Of a stretch of DNA of 64,000 nt, positions 45,183 through 57,000 are shown piece by piece. The notes beneath the pieces were generated by a model that did not search any database, had not been told where the DNA came from, and saw only the letters and a program-made list of their open reading frames with translations. Origin of the DNA: Vanrija pseudolonga (taxonomy: Eukaryota > Basidiomycota > Tremellomycetes > Trichosporonales > Trichosporonaceae); NCBI RefSeq assembly GCF_020906515.1, contig NC_085856.1, forward strand, positions 56,185 to 120,184. The letters run 5' to 3'. Each line of letters starts with the position of its first letter. Position 1 is the stretch's first letter. Made by a program: the position numbers and the translations under genes.

Positions 45183-45739
45183 TATTGTGCAAGCCAGTGG
45201 TTTTTGCTGTGAAGATTAAGTTGTGAAGTAGCTACGCGAGATCGAGCTTATGTAGCCGATGTCACTGGCACTCTTGACCCTGCACAAACAAGTCAAGAAC
45301 ACCAGTTGCGAGAACAATCATGCGCTCTAGTGTGGAAGTGACTTGTGTACGCTCATTGGTAATAGACAGGCAGTGCGTCATTCTACCGTGCCTCTGTAGT
45401 TTTGACCGAGCCGGTCCAAGCGGGCCGTCCGGCACCCCAGCCAGCTGGTTGGAAGCGCCGCAAGCGAATTTTGCTTTGACCTTGTCGATTGGGTTGGCCT
45501 ATTCTCACAGAACTACATGGAACCGGGTAGCATAAAACCCGTAGCACTGGAATTGCTGCCACTTGCTGTGATGAATGCTGTAGCGCGGATGACGATACAA
45601 CGGAACGGTCTATGTGGAAAGCCGATGTGCGTCGTAACTGGGCTGTGGGTCTGCGTTATGGAAATAATGCTGTGGCAATAATACCGTGGTGTTGAGACAT
45701 GTATGACGTGCGCAGCAAAAGGTCATACAAACTACACAT
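45183..45739. other. Gene-free stretch
   Basis: About 550 bp upstream of the cyclase gene and downstream of the membrane-protein pseudogene. It holds the cyclase promoter; no gene or repeat seen. Confidence 0.5.
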
Positions 45740-46600
45740 CTACACGTCCACCTTTTCCGGGCCGACGGCATCGTTGGCGCCAAACCGGTTGGTAAACACG
45801 CCAGCTACGCGGCGCAGAGCAGCAAGGTCGCGGCGCACAATCTCGCGCAGCGTCTCGACGTTGGCGGACACTACCAGCCCGGCTTCGCGGGCATACTCGC
45901 GCTCCAGGCGCTCGAGGAACGCGACGTTCTGCGACACGGCGACCTCGAGCAGGCGACGGCGGCGCTTGAGGTCGGTGCGGTCCGTGCTCTGGAGGCCGTG
46001 GAGGATGGCCTCGTTTCCTGGCAAAGGCGTGTGCGCGACCTCGGCCTCGTCCCAGGCGCGGGGCTCACCGGAAAGGTAGAGCACGCGGGTGATGACGGAT
46101 AAGGCGAGCACCACGGCGTTCATGAGGGCGATCCTCGCGCGGTGGAAAAGCATGTCACCCATAGGGTTGACAAAGTCGACGAACAGGCCCATGGTGGTCA
46201 TCATGAAGAGAACTATGAGAATGATGGCGGTGAAGCCGCAGCCAAGGGCGACATTCATCGAGCGCAGCCCGAAGACGATGCCGCACAGCCCAGTAGCGAG
46301 GAGCAAGAGGTATCCTGGCGATGCCGCACAGCCCAGTGGCAAGGAACAGGAGGTATCTCAGCAGATGAAGAAGCGAATCGACGCCCTTGAGCGCGAGCAT
46401 GATGACGATCGGCAGGCGGACCCCCGTGAGGCAGAGAGTGGACCGCAGCATGATGGAGAGAATGAGGCGCGAGAAGAGGGTCGTGAGGGCGGTATGGCGG
46501 ATCCGGCGTTGCGGGCGTGAGCCGGCGCCGAGGCATAGGCAGACGATGACGCCTGGCCTGGAGGGTAGGTCGGGATGGCAGTGTACTCTCGCAGCGACAT
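45740..46600 (-). pseudogene. Membrane protein gene broken by a tandem duplication
   Basis: A start at 46600 gives MSLREYTAIPTYPPGQASSS. The continuing protein appears in a second frame (LTTLFSRLILSIMLRSTLCL, IVIMLALKGVDSLLHLLRYL) and then in a third (FGLRSMNVALGCGFTAIILI, RVLYLSGEPRAWDEAEVAHT, ending GANDAVGPEKVDV). Hydrophobic stretches suggest two to four membrane helices followed by a cytosolic helical domain rich in Arg and Glu. The change between the second and third frames coincides with a 43-bp tandem duplication (46278-46358) that repeats LLFLATGLCGI. The first change, near 46505, is unexplained. No family is recognised. Confidence 0.6.
46278..46358. repeat. 43-bp tandem duplication, frame-disrupting
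   Basis: A unit beginning ATGCCGCACAGCCCAGT lies at 46278-46320 and again from 46321 to about 46358, with several substitutions between the copies (CAGTAGCGAGGAGCAAG versus CAGTGGCAAGGAACAGG). The length is not a multiple of three, so it shifts the membrane-protein frame. The substitutions imply the duplication is not very recent. Confidence 0.85.
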
Positions 46601-49600
46601 TGTAGATGTGTTTTGTGGTGAAGAGAGTTGTGGCAAGAGCGAGGTGTGCTGTTTGCGTTGTTGTGGCTTCCGTGCCACGTCCTCTTTCGGGGTAGCCTCC
46701 ACAGTCGGCCAATACAAGCGGCATGGACACAAATACAGCTGATATCAAATGATGTCATCCAGTCTCTCCCTCATCTGCTTCCGCGCAGGCAGAGCTCTCC
46801 TCACCCCTGTATCGTCACAGGCATTCCTCCTCGCATGCAGAGCCACTTCATGTTGTAGCAGGACAAGTGATTGTGAGTCGTGAGATTGGAACTCTCGGAT
46901 GCCGCGTCGTGAGGCCGAGAAGCCTCAGAGGCACTGTCGCTTTCGCGGATGCAGTACACAGAGGTTCAGCATTAGATGTATGAAAACGGTCACTGTGACA
47001 CTGGTAGCCTACGACTCATGAGTGCAGTCATCTCAAGCGTGGGCCAAGGGGTCACCACTCCGTGACTCTGCGGGCGGTTGCATTGGGGAAGCGGATTACG
47101 TGGGGCTGGATGGCGGACCAAGTAGCTCGTTGGGCCTTGGGCTTACCGTATGAACGAACCAGTGACCGGATGAGGACGGCATTGCGGCTTAATGTTACAC
47201 AGTGGAGAGATGAAGGATCCAAAAGAACAGTGGAGCCTGTGAGCAGGTGGATCTTGCGACGAGGACAACATCACAGGCGGCTCAACAGCGCGGAGTAACA
47301 AGTGCGGAGATGACGACCATGATAGTGCGGGCCCCAAGGCCATGTTTTGAAGGCGCGTAGGGATGGGGAGACAGCCCGGGTTCGGACTGTGGCTCGAGCG
47401 AAACAGCGTGGACGGGTGGGAAAAGGGTGGGGCAAGAACTCACCGGAGGGGAGGTGAGTGGCCCTCGATACATAGAGGAACGGCTGCGGACCTACACCAG
47501 GCAGGCCCCTCTCCACAGTGACGCAGCCAAAGTCTAGGTCGAGTTCATCTTCCATTGCCCACAAGAAGACGCAACATGACAACAACCAGGCCACCCTTGA
47601 TGTTGTCTCATGCCATGATGCAGGTGTAGTAGTCCAGATTGTGCCGTCCCATGTCAGGCCCGTCACCGTACTAGTGAAGTCGCTGGAGGAAGACAGCCTG
47701 TCTTTTGAATCGCCGTCCTACACCCATTCTCCTGCGATGCATGCTGCGATAGATGCAGCCCACATGGTCAAAGCGGAGGCTGAGGTGCGGTCCTAAGAGT
47801 GCCGGCATTATGGCAACATGCTGCGGTGTTGAATTACATGACGTGTGTTTTGAGTCATGGTAGGGAGATGTTTGACCCAGCTTGGCTTGGTGGCCCCAGA
47901 TCAATGACATACGATGATTGCTCAGTATCTCCGCGTCTGAGGCACACTGTGTACTTGCACACTCCGTAATGTGGAAGAGCCTAGCCCTCGCCACCATCGG
48001 CTCTGGCTGCCACAGGTCCTTTCACCAAGTCTCGAGTTCCAATGCCTCCTTTCTTACTACTGACTACCCTGCGGCATAGTCCATACCAGCCAGACGCAGC
48101 TGCTTCTCTCGGACTCTCGCTCGTCAACTCGTTTGTGTCATCAATGGAACTCTTAACAGGTGAGCACCTTCCAGAAACAGGTTGATCACTGAGACCGCCC
48201 GGTTGGATGCAGGGTACGATCGTATGCGTGGGAGAGGCACTCAGGTGCCGATCATCACAAACAAGTGTCCTCAGTGTCATCGCAGCCGCAAACTCCTGAT
48301 CTCATTTGGGCACTGGATGGGTGCCAGTCATTCATGTGAACTCCTCACTCAGTACAGAGTGTCGATGGTCCGCACTCTCTTTGCTGACACTCTGAGATTG
48401 ACGAACACTGATCTCAAGTCGAACTGGATGTCAAGCGACTAAGGAAAAATGCCCCAGCTCTTCTCATCCGTCTGCAAATTCCCTCTGCCAGTCTTCTTCT
48501 ACTCCTCTCACATCCACTCACCTACTCATCTCTCGCTGCCGGTGATGATATCTGAACCACCAGCCCAGCGTCGTGTCCACATTCACGTTGAAGGGGGAAT
48601 GGATGGTCGACTGGCCACCACCGCGTTTGCACCCCATTCGACTCACTTGTGAACTCGGGGTACTCACCTGGTGTAGAGATATCCATGGTCTGCGATTACC
48701 ATAGGTGTACAGCTCACAGCAACTCGGAAGCGTGGATGCCTGTGTTACTGGATGGGGTGCTCGAAATCGGTGCCAAGGCAGTCGGGTTATGGCCTGCCAT
48801 GTTACCAAAGTACGGCAGTACCTTTCTTGCCCTTAACGATCCTGTCATCGTCGCATTCGGGCCCGATGTAGATCAGAGTTGAAATCACACTCTGTTGGGC
48901 CCACGGTGCCCATGACTGTCAGCAGTGGATGCGACGTCAATGGATATCTGGCTACCTCTTGAAACCTGGAAGCTTTCAACGTGCCGCCCCTCCGTGGTCA
49001 GTGAGCAGCTTGGTCAGCAGTGTGGTCACCGCGGATGGGCGAAGGGCGAGACCTGCTTTGAGGCTGGGGCCGCCATGTTTCGATCACGTCAATCTGGAGA
49101 TCAGCATGTGTTTGGCTGATACTGCCCACCTGGAGCTACCCTTCTGGTTTCATTGTCGGCGTACCTGATGCAGGAAATGAGCTCCTACACTATCAACAAG
49201 TTTGGGGGCATGTAGCCTGCTTGCAGAACACCTTTTACGCGGTGACCCGCCCAAAAACAAAGCTGCTTAAGTACCAATTGTTGGATTCTGTGTCATCTGT
49301 GAAAACTCACAACAGACCCAACACGCTGTTCCACAACGATCTTACATTATGCTACCGGAGCCTGTTGTCATATGACACGCACATGGAACTAGTGCATGGC
49401 GCACCCGCAATCTTCATAATTGAGAAAGAAGTTGAAAACTCGAGTGACTGTCCCGCATGTGCTGCCGGGTTGGGTGCCGCGAGCACCGCGACTTCCAGTG
49501 CCGCAGAGAGCGAACACAGCCCGGCAGACTGGCCCACATGACGATTAATCCGAGTGCTATGGTCACGCAGAACCACATTTCCGAGATATCATGGAGCGCG

Positions 49601-49782
49601 AGGAGAAAAAGAACCCGCGTTGATCTTCTTACCAGAAAGGCTCAGATGAGCCACGTGGCACGCCTATTGGTAGCGGTCCAGCCGATAGCAGTAGACCTCG
49701 ACGTGTTCCAGGTTATGATGAGCACCGTACTCATATGATCTTTTCGAGGTGGGTATCACCCCACAGGTCGACAAAGTCAAGG
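46601..49782. other. Sparse region, no supported gene
   Basis: About 3.2 kb. Protein-like pieces occur, for example MEDELDLDFGCVTVERGLPG (minus, near 47500-47560) and GVLEIGAKAVGLWPAMLPKY (plus, near 48750-48810), each with possible short introns nearby. None can be linked to a family or to a full gene. I report no CDS. Confidence 0.4.
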
Positions 49783-50786
49783 TCACCGAGATGGAGGCAG
49801 GGCATTCTCGGCCTGACAATGAGAGCAATTATGCTGGGATTCCATGTGCTCTGCTCCACCCTCGAGGCAGTAGTTCCCACTGCCCAAAACCTTCGTGATG
49901 GTGTAGGTGTAGCCAGTGGTGAAGGTAGGATACACGGTGTTCCCTAACAGGCCCGATGCGGTGAGCAACACGGGGAGTGCGCGCGGCTACTCACCGGTGC
50001 ACGTGTACGGTGACGCAGCCATTCCGGTGTAACAAGGAGGGCTGCTTGAGCAGTCATCGGGCGAGGCGTAGAACACGTCCCATACGATGTTGAGCCACCC
50101 AGAAAAGATTCTGAACGTGAGTGACAAGCTGAGGAGTAGAGGCTTAATGACAGGGTCGGGTGGATTCTCTCTCACTGAGACTGACCGCCGAAAGTCGCCG
50201 CCCCCGTCATCACCCACCCCGATGGTTAAGCTCGCCGGCAGAAGACACTTCGAGGCGAGCAAGTTGCTCCCACCAGCCCCAGACGCGTGTCTAACCCCAG
50301 TGCATGTGATCCATCGTCCCCACGGCTTTGCCACTGGCAGGTCCTGCAGCAGGATGTAGTACCAACGCCAGTAGCGTAGACGCACAATCAAACTAGCCGG
50401 GTAGGCCACTGGCGCAGCGCCACACTAACCCGGAGCTGACTTCAACGATGCCGACGACGGCAGTGCCGGACAATCGGAGCGCATACAAAGTGTGAGCTTG
50501 CAACACGGTAGTCGACGCTGCCGTCACCGTGTTTGTTAACCTGCTCTCTCCTGTGCCACCCGAGTGGGCGTCACTGGCTGAGAGACACTGGACGTGCTCC
50601 TCGCGGCGGAGTGTGCCCACCGGCATTGTAACTCGTGCCTTCAGCTGTCATGTTTGAGCCTCCCCACAGCCCTGCAGCCGAGGTGGTGAGTTGTAGTGGT
50701 AAACTGATGTGGATGTACTGCTGCCCTCTCTTGTGGTAGGGATGGTGACTCGACTGACGTGAGAATGGTGATGCCTGCACGTGCAA
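49783..50786 (-). pseudogene. Possible secreted protein relic
   Basis: Minus-strand pieces in several frames have a secreted-protein flavour: SLPLQLTTSAAGLWGGSNMT near 50690, VQCLSASDAHSGGTGESRLT near 50570, FRIFSGWLNIVWDVFYASPD near 50090 with CSSSPPCYTG, and YTITKVLGSGNYCLEGGAEH near 49880. They follow one another in a consistent order and direction, as exons would, but I could not join them with good splice sites, and no family is recognised. It may be a decayed or badly modelled gene. Confidence 0.3.
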
Positions 50787-52859
50787 TCTCGCCGTCAGCA
50801 GATGCAGTGCCGAGATTAGGGTGTGCCGGCCATCACCACAAAGGAAGCAGAGCTTGGAGTTCAGGAAATGGGACTAACATGACGGTTTGTGCACTCCTAA
50901 ACACATCAAGTACTGCCGAGCCACAAAGTCGGTAGGGAGAGGAGATGAGACTGGGAGAACCAGTATCCATGTTGACACTGCACTGTAGCCGTAACATCGT
51001 GTTCCGAACGGCGTAGTTTCTGAAGCAGCGGGCTTTTTCGCTCCAACTATCGCTATCAGCTTGAACCAGATGTGCAAGACACGAGGAAGGGGCGGGCGGA
51101 GGAGTGCCTCATGAAGATTGAGTAAACTGCTGTGTTGAACGGCTGGGGGCTTGTCACTGAGTGTTGCGGCCGATGAAATCACGACATGACTCGTGTCCAA
51201 TGAACCTTTCCCTCTCGCATAGTGAGCTGGCGACTGCGACGACAGGGGCACTGTCGATGGTCGAAACAAAGTAGTGTGCATCGCATGTCTTGGGCAGGTT
51301 CTTTCACCTGCGTAACACCAATGCGGGTCTCTGATCCCCAGAACACACCGGTGTCGGTTTGTCTACAGTCACTGTGGTGTGGATAGGACGATGAAAAATG
51401 CTGTGTAGCGGATAGGACGATGAAAAATGCTGTGTAGGAAGGAGGGGGAGAGTGATTCAAAAGGCGCGAAAGGTCCTTTGCGAGCCTGTCGCCTGTTTGA
51501 AAGCACGGTGCGGAAACGATGTGAGGAGGAATCGTGGCCGCGGCGGCCCCGATGTCCACTAACGTCAGCACGACTACTTGTTGGCAGGCCAGCTGGTTTG
51601 GCAAGATCCGTCAGGACCGCCATGGAAGGGGAGAAGGGCAGCGCTGGCGTCGTCGGCTTCGCTACAAACACTCTCTCACTTAGCGCGGATTGTTAAACTC
51701 CTCTGCAACGAACCCTGGCCCCCATGACCGTGGAGGGGAGGCTGCTTGCCTCGCCTGGCAGAACCTTCCAATCCAGTCGCGGCCAGAGAGTTGCAGCTGA
51801 CGGCTCGCTGTTGATCGTCGAAGTCAGGGTTGAGCACATTTTGGCTGCCTGGATAGATTACGTAACCTTCGATATCCAGTCACACATTAACTGGTTTGGA
51901 AGTGCATGGGTGTGCTTGGACGTCGAGGCCCTTGCAAAAGAGCTGCCCAGGTCACGTTGAGGTTTAAGAGACGAGGGAGTAGAGGGCTCTCTCACGGTAG
52001 CACAGAAATCACCCTAGCTTCCAGTCGTACGGATCAAGCATCATTACGAAAACTCCAATGGCGCAGTTTACGGCCAGTATAGGTCTTGGCAATGCATGTC
52101 GCCGTGTCGATGACGAACTGTGGTAAAATGCCACTGGAGTGGCGGTCAAGGTGAACGACCGTGCTTCGTGGATGCACTTCCTGCACCAGAGCGAGGCTTA
52201 GGGTCACATCTTTATCTTCAACCACTACCTTCCCGGTATTCATCCGAACGAGGCTCTTCGCATCGCGTGGCGCTTGGTACGTCCACAAAGATCGATCACC
52301 GCGAAACTACCATGCGGCAGACTGGTGCGGTCAGCATACAGCGGATGCGGCGCCAGGTGTGATCTATGTGGGTCGTCACGTGACCCCACAGACGAACAGC
52401 GGAAGAAATGATGAAGCCCTGCGTGGTGATCAGATTAAACCAGTGGGGAACCTGGGCCAGGGGCGAGATCTGAAACAGAGAATCGTGGCCTGCAGATCTG
52501 CGAACAAACAGCATAAGCTGATCCACGCGAGTTGATGAAAGCACACGACATTGTGAAGAGAAAATGCAGACACCACAAAGGCAATAATGCCGTAATGCCG
52601 ATAAATCTCCGAACCTCTAATCCACTCCGCCTGCTTCCCCCTCCACATGGGCTTGTCACGGAACAACGTTCCGCACGCAACAGCAGCATTCAACTAGCCT
52701 CAATCCCCTCGCCGGCGGACCGCTCGCCCAATCAGTGCAGCTTCACCTCCGAGAGGGCCGGACCTGCACCACCTGACTGCGAGACTTGTCGCTGGACGCG
52801 TCTCCATCCACCATTTCAGACATCTCCTCTCATTTCTTCTCCGACGTTTCTCAGGCTTG
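50787..52859. other. Sparse region upstream of third HNH gene
   Basis: About 2.1 kb without a supported gene. It contains a 29-bp tandem duplication (51381-51437) and the promoter of the HNH gene. Confidence 0.45.
51381..51437. repeat. 29-bp tandem duplication
   Basis: The unit GGATAGGACGATGAAAAATG and following bases occurs at 51381-51409 and again at 51410-51437. No gene is involved. Confidence 0.9.
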
Positions 52860-53893
52860 ATGTACGACCTAGCCATCCACTCGTGGAGCGATTCCGACAA
52901 CCTTACGGTCGTATCTACCAACGGTACTCGCATAGCCTCCTTTCCTCTGGGCTTCATTCGACGAGGCGGAGATAACAGCTGGCGCTATGTCGTCGACATT
53001 GTCGATCTTCTCATTGTGCGCCAGGGGGACCAATGTACCCCTCTAGAAGACCAATACGGGGTGTCTGTCGATCTGGACAGTCCTCCCATGGCTGGCACCT
53101 TCATCTATCGGCTACCGGGTGAGCATCTCACTTCTGTCGTTTAGAGCCGGTTTTCACACATACCCAGACGACAGCGTTATCTTTTCAAGAGGACCAGAAT
53201 ACTTCAGTCGATTCAGACCTCCGAATCCCGCGGGCAGTGTATCTACGAGGTCTGACTCTAAACGTTCCAGTGTGAACCAGGTGGGTACCCGGCCTGAGAG
53301 CCTGTGAGCTGATACCTCAGTCACGATTCCGGGCTTCGTTGCTCGCCCGTGATGGCACTTGCCTTGTGACGAATGCGTTCTATGATTACTGCACCGCCTC
53401 TCATATCGTTCCTTTCAGCCGGCCTGATGTAAGTCCGGCCCCCTGAGTTAGTGATACAACGTGACTGATGTTGATAGGTGTATCAGCAGCTGTTCGGATT
53501 ATTGCATGAGGAGCCCCCAATGTTCCTGACCTCGTGTGGACTGCTACTCCGCGACGATTTGCACCATGCGTTCGACCGTCAAGTGTGGTCACTGTACTAC
53601 AAAGTAAGTCGGGCTACTCCACCAGCAGTACTTGTGATGTGGGGCCACTCTCTACTCATACTCACCATTTGCAGGACGGCACCTTCTACGTTCATTTTTT
53701 TGTTCTTACATTTCCGGACGCGACCCGGTTGCACGGCACTGCGATTTCTTTGGACCGCTTTCGTGGTCCGCCCTCAGAAAGGCCAGATATCCGACTGGTC
53801 CGATGGCACTACGACCAATGCGTAAAGGCTCGGATCAGGGGATTTGCGGCTGGATTCGAAGATGTGTCCGAGATTGTCAGGAATACTGGATAA
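52860..53893 (+). CDS. HNH nuclease (HNH_2-like), third copy outside palindrome
   Basis: Five exons (52860-53118, 53168-53280, 53321-53428, 53478-53603, 53675-53893) give 274 residues without interruption. Intron positions and phases match the two palindrome copies exactly. Shared blocks are FPLGFIRRGGDNSWRYVV, SRGPEYFSRFRPPNP, SLLARDGTCLVT, DYCTASHIVPFSRPDVY, GLLLRDDLHHAFDRQVWSL and FRGPPSERPDIRLVRWHY. The protein is clearly diverged from the palindrome copies outside these blocks, so the duplication is old. All expected nuclease residues (Cys, two His, Asp of the HNH core) are kept. The start 52860 is the ATG in good context; the preceding codon is not ATG. A decayed ABC transporter begins about 200 bp downstream. 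Confidence 0.88.
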
Positions 53894-54099
53894 TGAAGAC
53901 CAACTACGCGGCCGTCGACTGAGTGATCCTTGGTGCCTTGGTGCGATATTGGCTCTGAGAGCCCATGTGGAAGTACCATCTTCAGCGCGTGTCTCATATT
54001 GAGAATGGTAGACTGCGGTGCTACCATGCTGACGAGATGGCTAGTTCCTGCTCCACTGGGCAAGAAGCCATTTTGTTTACAAGTGTTATGCCTCCTGAC

Positions 54100-57000
54100 A
54101 GAAGACCATATGCAGGGTGGTATCACAGCAGCGGACGTGATGTTCAACGGCGAGGCGGACATGCACGAAGCCCGCTTGTCCGTCGGCCATACCATGGACT
54201 TCGCGTTCCGAATGGAAGTGCCCACCGAGCGCTCTCGTCGCCTCAACACGGTCACCATCAAGTTTACTATCAAGACGCGGTGGATCGGCGGCATGAAGGC
54301 ACGCATCATGAAGCCGCTCGTATCGCTCGTTCGCTCGCTCGCTCGCACGCACCACACGCGTGTTGGTACCTGATGTGTCCGTGGTATGGCGGGTGGAGAG
54401 CGCAAGCATGCGTCCATCGGCGAGACCATGGCCACCAATGCCCAGTGTGCATGTGGGACAATGCCCCCCCCCTGGCCTAGCCTGAACGCCTCGAGTGCGT
54501 TTTACTTCGACAAGGTGCTCCGCATGCTCAGAGACCACGCCAAGAAGGTCGACATCCTCCACCAAGCGAGCAACGGTATCTGCGACCTGTTTGACAAGGC
54601 CATGGTCATTGCAAAGGGCCATGTCATCGACCATGGCCGGCGCCCCCTTGCCAGCCCTTTCTTGGAGGACACAGGCTTTGAGTACATGGAGGGTGCCAAC
54701 ACGGCTGAATACCCTAATGCCATCACAGCGATCGGCGAACGTACCGCCCGGGAGGGCTTTGACGGCCGCGTGCTCAACTTGTCTCTGAGTTTGCCATCTG
54801 CTACGCCAGAGCAAGATTTATCAGGACATGGTGGCCGAAGCCCAAGAGCACATGGCCAACACAGCCGCCCGCCAGGCCGAGACCGACGCCCAGAAGGAGC
54901 TATCCACACCAAAAAGGCGCCAGGTGACATCAAGTCCTTCGCGCTGCGCACCTTGCTCTGGGGCCAGATCTGGGCTGTCACCATCGAGGAGGTGCAGGGA
55001 GCGCTGGGGACATAATCCTCATCTTTGGGCTCGCCAGGGCACGATCTTGATCTTTCTTTGCCTTTGTTTGCGGTTCCGTCTTCCACGACATACCCGACAC
55101 TACGGCTCGTCTCTTGCTCCTTGGTGTTGCCGTCTTCCCAATTATCTTCTGTGAGTAACATACTACTCTAGCGGGTCTGACAATCCCCCAGTCCCGTCTA
55201 TTTTGTTCTCCGATGTCCAGGGCGCCTTTGTCGGCCGTGGTATCAACGCCAGGCAGGAACAACATACATTGCATTTCCCCGGCTGATCCTTGTAGCGCAA
55301 TCCCGTGTCGACATACCCATGAACGTGTTCCAGACGGTCATCTGGGCCATCGTCATGTACTTCTTGTCGGAACGGCACTGCAGCGCAACCATCCACTTGG
55401 CTCTCTTCGCATTTTCGTTTGTGCTCGCGGTCTGTAACGGCGCCCTCTTCTGCACCATCGACTTCTGCTTCAAAAACTACAACGACGCGTCCGAGACTGC
55501 GGGCACGATTTTCGTGATCTTTGTCTTGTGCTGCGGTTACATTATCGGGCGTTGCAGTCAAGAAGGTACATCGCTAACAGCAGTGCCCGTCAGGAAGCCC
55601 TGGTTTGGCTGGACCCGCTTTGACATTCCGACCTACTATGGTGTCGAGGCCGGCTGCTACTACATGTTACGCGGCCGCCGAGTTCCTCTGTATGGCACCC
55701 GATCTCGCGCCCTACGGCCCCGGCTACGAGAACGGCCCCAAGGGATGGTCGGTTACCGACAGTAGCCCCGGATCGATCTATGTCAGCGGCGAGAAATACA
55801 TTCGCGAGGTTTTTGGTTTCAAGATGGACGTGAGTGCGACAACACCGGCTGTTACTGACAATTATGGCACAAGTGGCGCAACTTTGGTCTCATCACCGGT
55901 TTCTGGCTACACTCGGCCTTCCTGGGCATGCTGGCGCTCACCTACCTCGCCGATGGCGGCATCCAGTTCATGCGCTGCAAAACTGATGGTGTTGAGGCCT
56001 CGGCTTCTCGCGACGACGAGGACGGCGGCATTTTCCCTGAGTAGATGCCTCGCTACCCCACCCGCTCACCCCAGGGCGAGGGTTTCTGCCGCTGGAGTAC
56101 CAACCACGCAGTCGTCGCTCCCCGCGAGTGGCATGCTCTTGAACGTCTCAACACTCACCTGTCAGCACATAGCGGCACTGCTGCTGAGTACAGCATCCGT
56201 CTCCAGCGCCGCGCGACCGAACATAGTCAGATCAGCCGTTCGCGGAGAATTGGCGAGAAGAACCCCCGCTTCATTCTTGCGGAGGAGGACGACGAGCACG
56301 CGAGTGATAGCGAGTTCATAACCACAGCTGACGAGCCAGTCGCAGCACAGTGGGGAGGCTACAATTGCCGAGCACCAGGGTAAGAGGGGCGCGAGGGCCT
56401 TTGGCGAGAAGCAGCCCCTGCTCCCTCAGTTCCCTCAGCAGCCCCAGGTCGAAGGCACCACGTTCACTTGGGAGGACCTCGGCTACACTGTCAATGAGGG
56501 CGGCAAGGACGGCTTCTTCACAAGTTCTCAGGCTGTGGCAAGCAGGCACCGTCACTGCTCCCATGCGTTCCTTGGATCCCGGCAAGACAGCGCTCATGGG
56601 CGTACTTGCTGCCGGCGAGGACGAGGGTGAGATTGTTGGCCACGTCCTGCTCAACGGCCGGGAGCTCCCTCTCTCATTACAGCGTGCCACTGGCTACCGT
56701 GAGTAGGTCGATGTCCATACGCCTGAGTCGACTGTCCGCGAGGCCCTCGAGTTCTCGGCCCATCTCCGTCAGCCCCGCCGATTCTACGCCAGAGGAAGCT
56801 TGCCTACGTTGACGAGATAATTGACCATCTCGAGCTCCAGGACATTAAGGACGCCATCATCGGCGTCTCAGGGGATGTCTTGGTGTCGAGCGTGTCACTT
56901 ATCGGCGTTGAGCTCGTCTCGCGCCCCACTATACTTTTCCTCGACAAGCCCGCTTCCCGTCTCGACGGCCAGAGCTCGTTAATGAGTGTCGGACTCCTCT

